The notes beneath the pieces were generated by a model. That model ran no database searches and was not told the DNA's origin. It was given only the letters and a program-made list of their open reading frames with translations. The translations under genes and the position numbers were made by a program. Below, piece after piece: positions 33,229-43,938 of a DNA stretch of 64,000 bases. Origin of the DNA: Mauremys mutica (taxonomy: Eukaryota > Chordata > Testudines > Geoemydidae); assembly GCF_020497125.1 (NCBI RefSeq), contig NC_059094.1, forward strand, positions 2,211,733 through 2,275,732, in the 5' to 3' direction. Each line of letters begins with the position of its first letter. Position 1 is the first letter of the stretch.

Positions 33229-34640
33229 TGACATTGTACTCTAGATGACTTTATGAAAATATACTGATGAGTTAATAATAATGTAATAAATAAAATGTAA
33301 TTGGAAGCTGTTTGATGGAAAAGATATCTCGTAAAGTATCATTACAAAGCTTATAATCTTCTGAGTGTGTTCAGTCTTGTCTCTGTAATTAGAAATATGA
33401 CTCTGAGGGCCTATTATACAGATGCAAAATTTGGGCCATTAATGGTGGTTTGGACTCTGGATGGCGCCCGTTAACCATGACAATTGTCTGCAGCTGGGTG
33501 TGTTTTACTTGTAAGTCTCCCTGTAGACATGTGTGCTGGCAAATGGGCAATGAAGTCTTACAGTGACATGTTAGCCTATCACCTGAACTGGAATCCATCT
33601 TTCCATTGAGAGGAAAAGCTGGGAACCCAGAGATGGACAAAGGATTCGCGCCTTATGTGAAAGGGATATCAATGGGTGGAACAGAACAAACGGAACAGCC
33701 ATCATGTGGCAACACCTAGCTACCACCGGAGCTGGAACAAGGGCTGGACCAGGCGGTAAGGATCGTGCCCAGACTAGAAAGGCGTCAAGTCTGTGAAAGA
33801 AACGTACGGAACATCTCTGAAGGAGAGATTTTTATCTGTATTCAGTTGTATTACTGTAGTAGACTTAGATTTGCGTGTTTTATTTTATTTTACTTGGTAA
33901 TTTGCTTTGTTCTGTCTGCTCCTACTTGGAACCATTTAAATCCTACTAGCTGTATTTAATAAAATCACTTTTTACTTATTAATTAACCCAGAGTATGTCG
34001 GGGGGCAAACAGCTGTGCATATCTCTCTATCAGTGTTATAGCAGGTGAACAATTTATGAGATCACCCTGTATAAGCTTTAGACAGGGTAAAATGGATATA
34101 TTTGGGGTTTAGAACCCATTGGGAGACTTCTGAGTGTTAAAGAGGAACAATTCTGTATGTTGCTTTCAGGTTAAGTCTGCAGCTTTGGGGCATGCGGTTC
34201 AGACCCTGGGTCTGTGCTGGAGCAGACGGGCATGTCTGGCACAACAAGACAGGGTGCTGGAGTAGTCTTGGCACAACAGGTGGCAGTGCCCAGTGGTGTT
34301 TCTGTGATCCAAGCCATCACACCCCTCAAGGCCTGCTCAGCTGGTGGGGGAGGGGAGGGAGGTGAGGAGATCAGCGAGCGACAGGGTGGGGAAGATGGGG
34401 GAGTGGGGCTTGAGGGAAGAGAAGGAGCAGGAGCAGTGCTTTCATAGACGAGGTGGAGCAGGGGGCAGGGAAGTTCCACTGCTCAGCATCCAGTTTTCCC
34501 AAATTAGAAAGTTAGCCACCCTATGCCGCTGCTGGCTCTGACATGGGGGGAGGGGGGACTGAGAACGGCAGCTTCTGGTCAGGCGCCGAGCTCTGGAGGC
34601 CATTGCCAGCACCAGTAAAGTGTCTCCCTAACATTTTACC
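33229..34640 (+). mobile_element. Retroviral LTR-like sequence, arm B
   Basis: Starts TGTGACATTGTACTCTAGA after a C-rich stretch. AATAAA occurs at about 33,957, followed by CACTTTTTAC, then a region that matches arm A (3,766-4,504 inverted). Promoter-like AT-rich sequence lies between 33,280 and 33,350. The end of the LTR was not fixed, and no primer site or internal gene follows. Arm C lacks this whole stretch. Confidence 0.5.
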
Positions 34641-36190
34641 TTTGCGCTGGGATGGGTGGCTACAGGAAGGTTGAAGAAAAATTTACGGGTGGCTATAGCC
34701 CTTTCAAGTCCCCCTCTAACGCTGCCACTCATCTCAGAGAGAGTAACAGATCATAGCTCCCAGCTGATCTTGCCGACATCTGTCTCAAGGCCAGGCTGTC
34801 CTACCACTCAGTCTCAGGGCAGAGCTGCAGTGATTCTCCACCAGTTCTCCCTTGCAGGAAACACAACCCAAGAACATTAAGCGAGTTGTAGGGAATGTAA
34901 AGGTAGTTGGCTCCGGTGATTGCTAGTCCCCAAGGCAGTCATGGCTATATGTAAGAGGCACCAGGCTGCTCCCACATCCAAAATGATCACAGCATTCTAT
35001 TGTCCTTTCCCCTTGCCTTTATCCCACAGAGGTCTCCCCTAACCAGAATGCTCACATCCGCTGAAGCAAGGTAGAGAGCAGGGCTAGCATGCCATGACCA
35101 GGAACTCTTGCCCAGTGATGTGGAAGGAAGAGAGGTGAGGACTGAGTAGCTCTGGTTACACGCCTCTGGAAAGCTGGATGTCTAGATTGCGCAGGTCCTT
35201 TTCTTCCAGATCCTCTTCCTGGGGCTGAGACTCTTGCCCTGCTCTGCTCCACTGGCCTGGAGGACTCTTCTGCAAGCACAGGAAATAACCCAAGAAAGAG
35301 TCGTCACTTCCCAAAGCTCTACTGAGGCGTGAGCTCTTGCTCTTCCTGCCTCCCGATCCCATCTGCTCTGCATCACCCCCAGTGGATGAACAGAAATGGA
35401 TTCAACACCTATGGCTGGTTACACCCATTTCCGCATCACTCTAGTACCCAGTATCACAGTAGGAGTCTCTTGCACTCCTCCCACATCTCCTCTTTTGCAG
35501 GCTTTTGAGACCAAGCCTGCCAACAGATGCACACCTGCCCAGATGTGACCAGTTTCAGTCATATTCCTAAATACAAATGGCTAACCTTGTCTAAAGACCA
35601 AAAATACTTTATACATTTCAAACAGTAATTATCCCATATTTAACTGTGTCCAAGTGGAGCTTAAAACAGATCTTTGCATTAAAAAGGTTGTCAAAAAATT
35701 GTATAATTGTATAAACAGAGAGCTTGGTTATTCCTTAAAAACAAGTTCAACTTGAAATGAATTTTATAACAATTTATTAATAATTTGGAGCATCCTTGGA
35801 AGCTTTATTACTGGGGGCATGAATAATTAACAATCTAACCTAGAGTCTTCACTTTAAAGTGTTAGTTTCCTCATTATTCTGAATAATGAGGATTTTCAGC
35901 CACATATTTATATATTTACTATGAAACAAGCAATGTTTGTCCTTATGGAGCATTTGTGAGCTTTGCGTTAGGGTTAGGGTTAGGGTTAAAGCTATTGAAA
36001 AAGAAAAGCAAACAGGGTGAGGCAGTGAAGTAGCTGCCTATTCTGTAACGCGTCCATCACATACACTTGCTGGTAAATCGCCACTGGAAAAACACTATCT
36101 TTCCCAATTTGGAAGTTAAGATTCTTTTAGAGACCGTTAAGATGCTCTAGTACTCGCTCGATTAGAGTCCAACCAGGAACAGTGAGCAGA
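34641..36190. other. Arm B sequence shared with arms A and C, no gene
   Basis: The inverse of 2,198-3,760. Contains AT-rich DNA and a three-unit TTAGGG tract. Frames such as the minus-strand one at 35,182-35,376 have counterparts in the other arms but with different lengths and frameshifts, so they are not conserved as proteins. Confidence 0.6.
35968..35985 (+). repeat. Short interstitial telomere-like repeat
   Basis: Three perfect TTAGGG units in a row followed by TTAAAG. Arms A (near 2,417) and C (near 51,925) have one unit at the same position, so two units were gained in B. Confidence 0.8.
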
Positions 36191-36826
36191 AGTAAAGTTT
36201 CCTCCCGTTCTATAACTGATGGGGTGGGGTGGCGGCAGGGACAAGGGGAATTGAGAAGGGGGGGGGGTGCCTGACGTGTTGGGGTATGGAGTTCCCTACT
36301 TCAGCTCCACAGGCTGGGTCCGGTGCAGAGCATGGCATGGCAGGGAGATGACATCTCCCATAATGCCGGGGCCCTTTTACAGCAAGGGTGGCACCTCCCC
36401 ATGGTAGCACAGATCCCACCTACTCCTCCTGCTTTCGCCTGACAAAGGCACCATCCTTCACGGCACCACCTCATGGCAACTTCTGCTTCTAGACTCGCAC
36501 CGGAAATGGGAAGTCCAGCTGGGCCTGGCAGTGGCTGACAGGAAATGGAGACAGGCGACACTGCCACGCCCACAGGGCCCACCATGGCTGGTGGAAGATA
36601 GATAAATGTCTGTGTACCTCCCCAGCACTATGTCTCCTTTAGTGCTTGTGTCCCCCCCTCCCCCCGTCCTGCTTAGTCTGGGTGTTCCTTACCGGAGCAC
36701 ACTGTGTGTCCCAGGCATGTTCTGTCTCACCTTTGGGTCCAGCCTAACAGGGCTGTCTCTCCCCATCCTCCCACCAGTAACTTCTCCCCCAACGCACACA
36801 GGACAGGGAGCTGGCTGGTGCCCTTC

Positions 36827-36938
36827 TATAAAAGGACTGCTCTGTGCAACAGAAACCAGCCTAGTCCCCGCCCCGCAGGCTGGGAGCTTGCTGCTTCCTT
36901 CAACCGCATCACAAGTTACAAGAGGGGGCAGGAATAAA
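36827..36938 (+). promoter_or_regulatory. TATA box and polyA signal of LTR-like block, arm B
   Basis: TATAAAAGG at 36,827-36,835 and AATAAA at 36,933-36,938. The 100-base spacing suits an LTR R region. A GC box (CCCGCCCC) lies between them. The arm A equivalent is on the minus strand near 59-171. Confidence 0.45.
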
Positions 36939-37392
36939 ATTCCCATTGACTAAACAGGATGGGGTGAAGCATGTCACCAGGCCATAATATTCTGGATAAC
37001 CCCTTGATGACCATTTTAGGATCATCCTCTCATGTGGCCTTCCTGGCCTCTGGCTAGCTGTGATGACGAGAGGGGGATGTTGTCCCCCTTCCTCTGGCTC
37101 CCCTGGCGGGCAGAGCCTAGTGCTACTACCTTGGCATGTCAGATGGGGAGCAGAGCTCTTACCTCTGCTAATCAGGGGTTAGCCCCACAGCCAGTGAGGG
37201 GATGAGGTAGGGCTCAGTTGCTAATTTTGGGCCTGGGATTGCCCACTTTACAGGCTCAAATTTGGGGGGGGGGGAGCTGTGGTCACCTTAAAATAGGGAA
37301 ATGTCCCTCACCTACTTATAATTGCACCCTAAGTAACGTCTGGGATACTTTATTTTTGTTCTCAGAAGGTGTGCATCACCATATTATCGGAG

Positions 37393-38421
37393 CTGACTGT
37401 CACAGAGTCCCCAAATCACGGAGTCCTCAGGTTATGTTCTGGAACTTCTCCATACAAGGCCAGTCAGGACTCTGGGGGACCCTCCGCTCTGTGAGCGCAC
37501 TGTCTCCAGGGCAAGATGCTTACACAGCTTCGATCTTCCTGGATCTGACCTCGGAGCATTCAGCATCCGCTTCCACACTGTGCGCTTCTTGCAGCGAGTC
37601 CACCCGGACGGGGCCCTGCACCCCAACTCAGCAGTCAGCAGTGACTCTCAGCCAGCTAGTAAAACAGGTGGTTTATTAGACCTGGTCTACACTGGGGGGG
37701 GTCGATCTAAGGAACGCTATGTGAATAGCGTAGCTGAAGTCGAAGTACCTTAGCTCGAATTACTTATCCGTCCTCACGGCGCGGGATCGACGTCCGCGGC
37801 TCCCCTGTCGACTCCGCTACCGCCACTCGCTCCGGTGGAGACGGGAGCGCGTTCGGGGTTCGATTTATCGCATCTAGATGAGACGCGATATATCGAACTC
37901 CGAGAAATCGATTGCTACCCGATCCGGCGAGTAGTGAAGATGTACCCTTAGTTGACAGGAATGCAGCGGGTAGACTAGAATTTGTTAGCACAGTAATCAG
38001 TGACTTTCAGCCAAGTCCATCCAGAAGCTCTGGACTCCCCCGTCTACCGGTCCTCCCAAGCAGACTGCCTAGCTTCCAGCAACCCGACCTCCGGCACCCC
38101 CCACTGTTCTGCCTCCTTGGCTTTGTCTTGCTTCTCAGGCAAGTCACCTGGGTGTCACCTGGGTGTAGTCCCCCTCCTGGGTATCAGGTTACAAAGAGCA
38201 CCAGTCATAGCATATGTGCAGGCAGCTGGAGCAGCCTCACCTGCCCCAGAGGTCTCAGCCAAAGTCACACACCCCTATTCCCACCACCGAAGTATTAGTG
38301 CAGCATGCAGGGAAACTGAGGCACACACAGTATTCATGCAAAACAGTAAAATTCACAGAGGCTCAACAGTAAGACACACATACACCATAACAAGGGAAAA
38401 TCCCCACTTTGTCACACTGAC
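37393..38421 (-). mobile_element. Solo LTR with perfect CTGAC target duplication, MITE nested inside
   Basis: The LTR (37,398-38,416) begins TGTCACAGAGTCCCC and ends TTTGTCACA. It is flanked by CTGAC on both sides (37,393-37,397 and 38,417-38,421). Without the nested MITE it is ~750 bases. A TTTATT near 37,672 gives a polyadenylation signal on the minus strand. It shares CTCTCAGCCAGC...GTAAAACAGG with the Gypsy-1 type LTRs, so it belongs to a related Gypsy family. With no internal sequence present, it is the product of LTR-LTR recombination. The arm C copy is truncated (53,370-53,930). Confidence 0.85.
37676..37950 (+). mobile_element. Harbinger MITE with TTA target duplication, B-specific
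   Basis: The 269-base element (37,679-37,947) has ends GACCTGGTCTACACT and GAAGATGTACCC, which are degraded Harbinger inverted repeats. It is flanked by TTA at 37,676 and 37,948. The interior has the palindromic GATATATCG and CGTAGCTGAAGTCGAAGTA boxes. Arm C has the empty site GGTTTATTAGTTGACAGG at 53,643-53,660, so the insertion followed the B/C duplication. Confidence 0.9.
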
Positions 38422-39117
38422 GCTTTAGATTCCTGCTGTCTCAGTCTTGGTACATCATTTCACCCCACTTCTCTATACTAGCCTATCTTTTTTTCTTTCT
38501 CTCTAGTCTGTTCCAAGTCTGGCCGGCCATAAAAATGACTCAGCTCTGTTATATGCTGTACTCGGCACCACAGGCTGAAGCAGCGTGAGCAGCATCTCTC
38601 TGGGAAAGAGAAAGCTACAGTGAGATGGTCTCCCAAGTCCATTGCATGAGTCAGGATCCAGGGGCCGAAAGCGTTAGCTGTCCTTGTGTCCTGCCTGCAG
38701 CATCTGAGACAGAAGCTTCTGTTCTTTTCCATCCCTCCTGGGTGGCTGCCATGACAGCAGTGCTAACCTTAACAAAAATGACTGTGGATCTGCTATTCCA
38801 TATTTAACGGCCTTTCCCGTTCCTCCAGAAAAGCTATTAGGGGGCAGATCTGATGGAGCTATGGCACCAGCTGAGGGGTTGCCCCTTCTTGCTAGCAGGA
38901 GATTTGGGGCATGATTTTCCTCACTTACACTGTTGAAGGTCAGCATTAACTCAGTGGAGTTGCATCAGTCTGAATGAGAGGAAAGTTGACCCATGCAGAT
39001 GAGCAGTTTCTTACTGAGACAGTGTGGGGGGGTGGGGGGAAGGGGTGGAGAAAAGGGGAAACTGAAAGGCGAGATAGTAATATGTAAGCAGAACAACAAG
39101 AGATGAGTGTCAATCTC

Positions 39118-39535
39118 TGTCACGGAGTGTGGGGGAGTCAAGGCCCTGCACCCCCACCATGACTCTCAGCCAGCCGGTAAAACAGGTTTATTTAGATGAC
39201 AGGAACACAGTCCAAGACAGGTTTTGGAGGCACAGACAACAGGATCCTCCCCAATTAGATCCATCTTGGGGTCCCAGGAGCACCACTGTCCCTTGTGCTT
39301 CCCTCCATTCCCCAGCCAGCTCCTGAAACACCCTCACTCCCCAGCATCTCCTCCCCCAGGCCTTTGTTCAGCTTCCCGGGCAGAGGTGTCACCTGGTCTC
39401 TAACCCCTTCCTTACATGCTCAGGCATCTTCCCTCAAGGCCAGTCTCCCATCTCCCAGTGCAGACCTTTCTCTCAGGCCAACACCCCCGACGCAGCATTC
39501 ACAGACCACAGTAAGAACAGTCCCAGTGCGTCACA
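39118..39535 (-). repeat. Solo Gypsy LTR, arm B
   Basis: 418 bases starting TGTCACGGAGTGTGGGGG and ending GTGCGTCACA. Homologous to the Gypsy-1 LTR at 26,753 and to 54,011-54,483. TTTATTTAG near 39,188 supplies AATAAA on the minus strand. The flanks (ATCTC / CTCAT) do not give a clean target duplication. No internal region is present. Confidence 0.78.
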
Positions 39536-40271
39536 CTCATTTTCTGTCTCTGAGTGACCTTGGCACCAAGCGCCCTGCTCTTCGCTGACCTTGGCTCTTA
39601 TCGTCCCAGGCTTGATGTGACCTTCCTGCTTTCCAGGCTTAAGCTTCTTATTCTGTCAGTCACCATTTCTTTCCCCTTTCCTTTTGTCCTATTTTAAGGA
39701 GCAAAGCACTTACGCAAATAGGAGGAGGAAGCAATTGCCCTGAATGGGGAATGAAATTTACCAGGCAACCACAGAGACAGATTCTGATCGCATTTACACT
39801 AATGTCCCAACATTGGCATCCATCGAGTTACTCCTGTTTTACACCAAACATGAGATCAGAATCAGGCCCTTTGCCTCCCCTGACACTGCTCTTCCATGAT
39901 TGGCCCTGCACCTTATCTTGGGATGGGGCAAGGTGGGTCAGTCCGAGAGAAAAACCAGAGGGCCCAATTCATTACCTCACCTGCACCCATGCAAAAGGGG
40001 TGGAAATTGCTCCCAAATCAGAGTGGTAGGGTTTTTTTTTCCAATTTTGAAAAAGCCCTCCCATTGGCTCTTTTGATCAGAGGCCCACTCCCTTTCTTTT
40101 CCCTATGCAGGGAGGCTTTTTTAACCCTTTACAGGTAAAACAAGCAGAGAAGAGTCACCAAGAGGGACTTTGTAGCTAACTGGCTGGCTGGGTGTCCACA
40201 AAAGGGAGCTATGCCCCCCCTCTCCCATTTATCACAGCAGCCAACAGGGAAGTGGGAGGGAGGCATTCCTA

Positions 40272-40548
40272 GGCCTGGCCTACACTGGGGGGGAGAATTG
40301 ATGTAAGATACACAACTTCAGCTAGGGGAATAGCTTGGCTGAAGTCGAAGTTTCTTATTTCGACTTACCTCTCGTCCTCGCGGCGCCGGATTGACGGCCG
40401 CGACTCCCCCTGTCGACTCCGCTACCGCCGCTCACCCTGGTGGAGTTCTGGAGTTGACGGGAGCGCGTTTGGGGATTGATAGATCGCGTCTAGATGGGAA
40501 TTGATCTATCAATCCCCGATAAACCGATTGCTACCCGTAGACATACCC
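40272..40548 (+). mobile_element. Harbinger MITE, arm B, shared with arm C
   Basis: Begins GGCCTGGCCTACACTGGGG and ends GTAGACATACCC, followed by TTA at 40,549 (the left flank is CTA). The internal CGACTTACC...CGACGGCCGCG and TCTAGATGGGAATTGATC boxes are typical of this MITE family. The same element sits at 55,406-55,682 in arm C, so this insertion preceded the duplication. Confidence 0.88.
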
Positions 40549-40871
40549 TTAGAGCCGGCATGTCCCCTCTGTTTCTCCCTTGGTGCTTGGGCAGAGGCGG
40601 AAAGGGACCAAAAGATGCCCGGCTGAAGGGTTTTGCACTCGGCCTTGAGGATTAAGCCCAAGCCCCCGGAATGGATGCTGGGAGATGGATTTTAGTGTCG
40701 CAGCCAGCGCACTCCTCGGGCCACCAGCTGAACACACTGAGGCCAGCAGGCACAGCTCAGAAGCAGCAAAAGGGTTCCTTTGAGGGTCCAAGTAGGTAGT
40801 ATAGGGTCAGTACTGTCCCTGGGTGGGCTCAAATCACCATCGTTTCGGTTAACAGCTGTATGCGCTGAGCC

Positions 40872-41390
40872 AGTGTGATCCACCACAGCCCCTGACCCAT
40901 CCATAGCCCCCAAACCCATCCCCACAGCCCCCCATTCCCAGACACAGTGCTCAAACCCATCCCCCACACATAGGTGGCAGGTTCGTATAATTTTTGGTGG
41001 GGCCCAAAATGGTGGTCCCCCCCACCGCTCTCACCCTGTAAGCTGATATAAAATGAAGCTACAATGCGTCAGCACCACAAGATTACAAGGGTCAATTAAA
41101 AGTGGAAAGTCAGAAGCAGCACTTGCCTATTAATACCTAATATACGGTATTAAATTTTGTTGCACCTGTTGTGACAAACATCCATCCATGTTGATGGATT
41201 CCCCTCTCCTCTTCCTGCCACCATTGCCTGCCACAGCCCTCAAACCCATCCCCCAAACCCCCCATTCCCTGCCACAGCGCCGAAACCCATCTGCCACAGC
41301 CCCCCATTCCCTTCCACAGGGCTCTAACCCATCCCCCACAGGCCCCCATTCCCTGCCACAGTTCTCAAACCCGAGCCCCACAGCCCCATT
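40872..41390 (+). repeat. 42-bp minisatellite, arm B, interrupted
   Basis: About six copies of a C-rich unit (CATTCCCTGCCACAGCCCTC + AAACCCATCCCCCACAGCCC), split by an unrelated insert at about 40,970-41,216. The insert ends in TGATGGATTCCCCTCTCC, a sequence also found at both arms of the inverted repeat at 41,499-42,474. The arm C array is about five times longer. Confidence 0.8.
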
Positions 41391-41498
41391 GCGCAGCTGG
41401 GTTTCTTACCCCTCTTCTGCAGGAAGAGCCTGTGTAGCCCATAGAACTAGCCCCTGGCTTGCCGGCTGATGTTATTGGCTGGGTGAGATACATAGAGA

Positions 41499-41620
41499 CC
41501 CAGCTGCAGCACAAGTCGCCTGCCTTGGGGAAGTCGGAGGAGCTCGGGTGGCAGGAAGAGGAGAGGGGAATCCATCAACATTCTCCCTTCTGCTCTCCAG
41601 CTCCCCTGGGCCAGAGCTTT
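41499..41620 (+). repeat. Left arm of a local inverted repeat
   Basis: GAGACCCAGCTGCAGCACAA to GGGCCAGAGC is the reverse complement, with few mismatches, of 42,345-42,474. The ~725-base spacer holds the MROH-like exon. Confidence 0.8.
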
Positions 41621-41953
41621 TGTCCTCACGGCTGTTCCATCCATGCTACCAAGTCCTTTACAGCTGAGGTCTGGGGGGGGGGGTCAAGGGCATGTGCCTT
41701 GATCCTGACATGCTGTTCATGGATCAGGCATTTCAGAGTAAATAGACCAGCCGCAAGACTGACCATTGTCCCAGCCTGAAGAGACAATGAGCTTGTGTCC
41801 AGCAAGACGTGGACAGTGTCATGAGCCCCCTTTTCCAATCAGCTATTCTTCCACCCTGAGCACAAAGTCTCAGCCCCATGGAGAGGGGAAGAGGCTCGTT
41901 TGTAGAGCACGTACGCCTGCCCGCTGACCCTCCCCTGCCTCCTTTTCCCGCAG

Positions 41954-42058
41954 CACATCCATTTCAGGTTCCTCTCCAAAAAGACCCAGGAGAGAGCCAG
42001 GGCCATACAGAGCAGTGCTGCCCTGCTCGAATTCGCCACCTCCTTGCCTGGATTTGAG
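41954..42058 (+). pseudogene. MROH-like exon (Maestro HEAT-like repeat), symmetric 105 bases
   Basis: A strong polypyrimidine tract and acceptor (CCTCCTTTTCCCGCAG) precede an open 35-codon stretch containing FRFLSKKTQERARAIQSS then ALLEFATSLPGFE. It ends at an excellent donor, GAG|GTAAGT. By memory this matches the MROH region just N-terminal to the MGHHVAQL segment. The exon length is a multiple of three and the frame is open, so it could still be functional, but no neighbouring MROH exon was found within 1 kb. It is surrounded by repeats. Possibly a remaining exon of a tandem MROH gene copy broken by transposons. Confidence 0.55.
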
Positions 42059-42344
42059 GTAAGTGACCTTTGACCCCAGCATCCTGCAGAGTCAGGGCTT
42101 GAATCAAGTTCCTCATCCCTTGGCTAATTGGTCCCCCCTGTGTCCATAAGGGACTGCATTCCATAAGGCAGTGGCTGGCAGATTTGTGCCTGGCCTCAGG
42201 GCCCTTGTTATTCTGGAGCAGCTAGGAAGCGAGTGCTCAGCGAAGGCCCTTGTCCTGGTCCCTTTGCTCCAAGCTTCCTTGGGGGCAGAGAGAAAGAGGG
42301 GTCTCACTCCTCTGCCCCAGCGCCTCCTACAGAGGGGTGGGAGC

Positions 42345-42474
42345 AGAGCTCTGGCCCAGGGGAGCTGGAGAGCAGAAGGGAGAATGTTGATGGATTCCCC
42401 TCTCCGCTTCCTGCCACCAGCACTCCTCCGACTTCCCCAAGGCAGGCGACTTTGTGCTGCAGCTGGGTCTCTAA
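42345..42474 (-). repeat. Right arm of a local inverted repeat
   Basis: Pairs with 41,499-41,620 (see there). Contains AATGTTGATGGATTCCCCTC and CTTCCCCAAGGCAGGCGAC. A candidate acceptor (CTGTTCCCCCAG) follows at 42,528 but no recognisable exon. Confidence 0.8.
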
Positions 42475-43087
42475 GTGTTCCTGTGAGACGCTTTTCTGTT
42501 TCTAACAAAGGGTTTCTGTTCCCCCAGATCTCAGCCGCTCAGCAAAATGTGGGAGAGCAGAGTGCTGATGGGCTAGAGGTGTCCCAGGAGTCGCTGTGCA
42601 GCAGGTGCAGTGTCGGCAGTCACCATGGACCAAACCCTGCGCTCCAGACAACCCAGGCTGTTTCCCTGGATTGCAAAGGGGACTTTAGCTTGGGGAATCG
42701 GTTGCTGATGCCTGTGTCCACAACTGGGCTGTTTTAATGAGGCTACATGATGGTACATGAAGAGCGATTCAAGCAAGGGGGAATGACCATTAGAGAGCAA
42801 GGCTGGGCCCTTTGCCGAGCTGCTACAGTCAAGCATCCACAGCCAGAAGAGAGACGATGGGAAACTCGCTTTGGCTGGCGACAGCAGCAGCTGTCTCATA
42901 AAGCTCTGCACATGCGCTAGACAACAGAGACAGGACAAAGAGCCACACAGTGAGAGCCTTGGTTGCAATTAGCAATACAAATTTTTTTCAGAGGATTATG
43001 CTGGCCGAACAGTTTATTTCCTGTAATGTGCACATCCAGCCTCCCTGGCTGACATAAATGGAAGTTAGGTTCTCCGTGCCCACAGGA
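42475..43087. other. Unassigned sequence between inverted repeat and hAT element
   Basis: No confident gene or transposon. Short open frames on both strands lack motifs. Confidence 0.4.
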
Positions 43088-43141
43088 CAGGGCTGGCCTT
43101 AGCATGAGGCAAACTGAGGCACCTGGCTCAGGTGCCAGACT

Positions 43142-43186
43142 CTGTGTGTGTGTGTGAGTGTGTGTGTGTGTGTGCGCGTGCGTGCG
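43142..43186 (+). repeat. (TG)n microsatellite
   Basis: TG dinucleotides with one GA and several GC interruptions, ending in a G-run. Alternating purine-pyrimidine sequence of this length can adopt Z-DNA. Confidence 0.85.
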
Positions 43187-43603
43187 GGGGGGCACTAGGA
43201 TTCAGAGTGTAGAAAATTGTTTGCTGCTGTATATGGATTCTCTCTGCTCGAGATGAACAGAGCTGATGGAGTGCTGTGCTGGAGGAAGGAGAGCACAAAA
43301 GACATAATAGGCAGGCAGGATAAAAGGTGAGAGGGACTAAAAAAAAGCAACAGGAGCTGCAGGGAGAGAGAGGGAGAGGAGCACCCCCAGAAGCCTGGAC
43401 TGATTAACACCAGCTTGTCAGGGAGCTTCCTATTTCCTACTGCTTCCCTGAACCGACTTGAGGCGAACAGGCAGTCAGCTGAAGTAGTAGGAGCCAGTTA
43501 GGCCCTTAAGCAGCTGCTATCTTCCCTCACTCAGCCCCTTGCCACCAGCCTGCTTATTCGCCCCCTTCAACTGAGTGTTGAGAGCTGGTACAGAACAGCA
43601 GTC

Positions 43604-43706
43604 ATGAGTGAAAGAAGAAAACGTCTCTCTGGGGCAGCATTTAGAAAAAGAAAGAAAGCAAAGGAAACCTTTTCATCTAAGCAGGCAGGAGCTCTCCTGA
43701 GAGAAC
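43604..43706 (+). pseudogene. hAT transposase N-terminus
   Basis: ATG at 43,604 opens MSERRKRLSGAAFRKRKKA, the basic start usual for this hAT group, and continues in frame to the first MITE. The basic segment probably acts as nuclear localisation signal (inference). The rest of the protein lies beyond the two MITEs at 44,180 onward. Confidence 0.7.
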
Positions 43707-43938
43707 GTCCATACTACCCACTGGGTCGCAACTAGACGCGATATATCGAACTCTGAACGCGCTCCTGTTGACTCCGGAACTCTGGCGGAGTCGACCTTGG
43801 AGCCGCGGACTTCGTTCCCGCGGTGTCTGGATGGATGAGAAGCCCGAACTAAGTTACTTCGACTTCAGCTACGCTATTCGCGTAGCTGAGGTCGCATACC
43901 TCAGTTCGATTCCCTCCCCTTAGTGTAGACCAGGACTA
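43706..43938 (-). mobile_element. Harbinger MITE inside hAT gene, inverted copy
   Basis: Contains TAGACGCGATATATCGAAC, TCGACTTCAGCTACG-like boxes and an end TTAGTGTAGACCAGGAC, the complement of GTCCTGGTCTACACTAA. Its other end (TACTACCCACTGGGTCGC) has lost the terminal bases. It lies head to head with the next MITE. Confidence 0.78.

Larger units (their letters stand above)
27945..41390 (-). repeat. Arm B, direct duplicate of arm C and inverse of arm A
   Basis: Homology with arm C starts inside a hAT transposase relic (CATCTAAGAAG, matching 44,413) and ends in a 42-bp minisatellite. Offsets of 16.47 kb at the left, 15.98 kb in the middle and 15.13 kb at the right reflect indels. An 80-codon stretch at 29,323 differs from its partner at 45,755 at only two residues, so the duplication is recent. 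Arm A corresponds to 28,470-36,996 inverted. Confidence 0.88.

Noticed and set aside
32414..33248. Overlapping frames of 70-213 codons in arm B next to the satellite
   Set aside because: The matching sequence in arm C (48,062-48,634) has indels that alter the frames, and composition is GC-rich LTR-like. No conserved protein is supported.
42171..42737. 188-codon plus-strand frame
   Set aside because: It runs through the inverted-repeat arm and has no recognisable domain. The pairing arm on the other side gives unrelated frames, so it is probably chance in GC-rich DNA.
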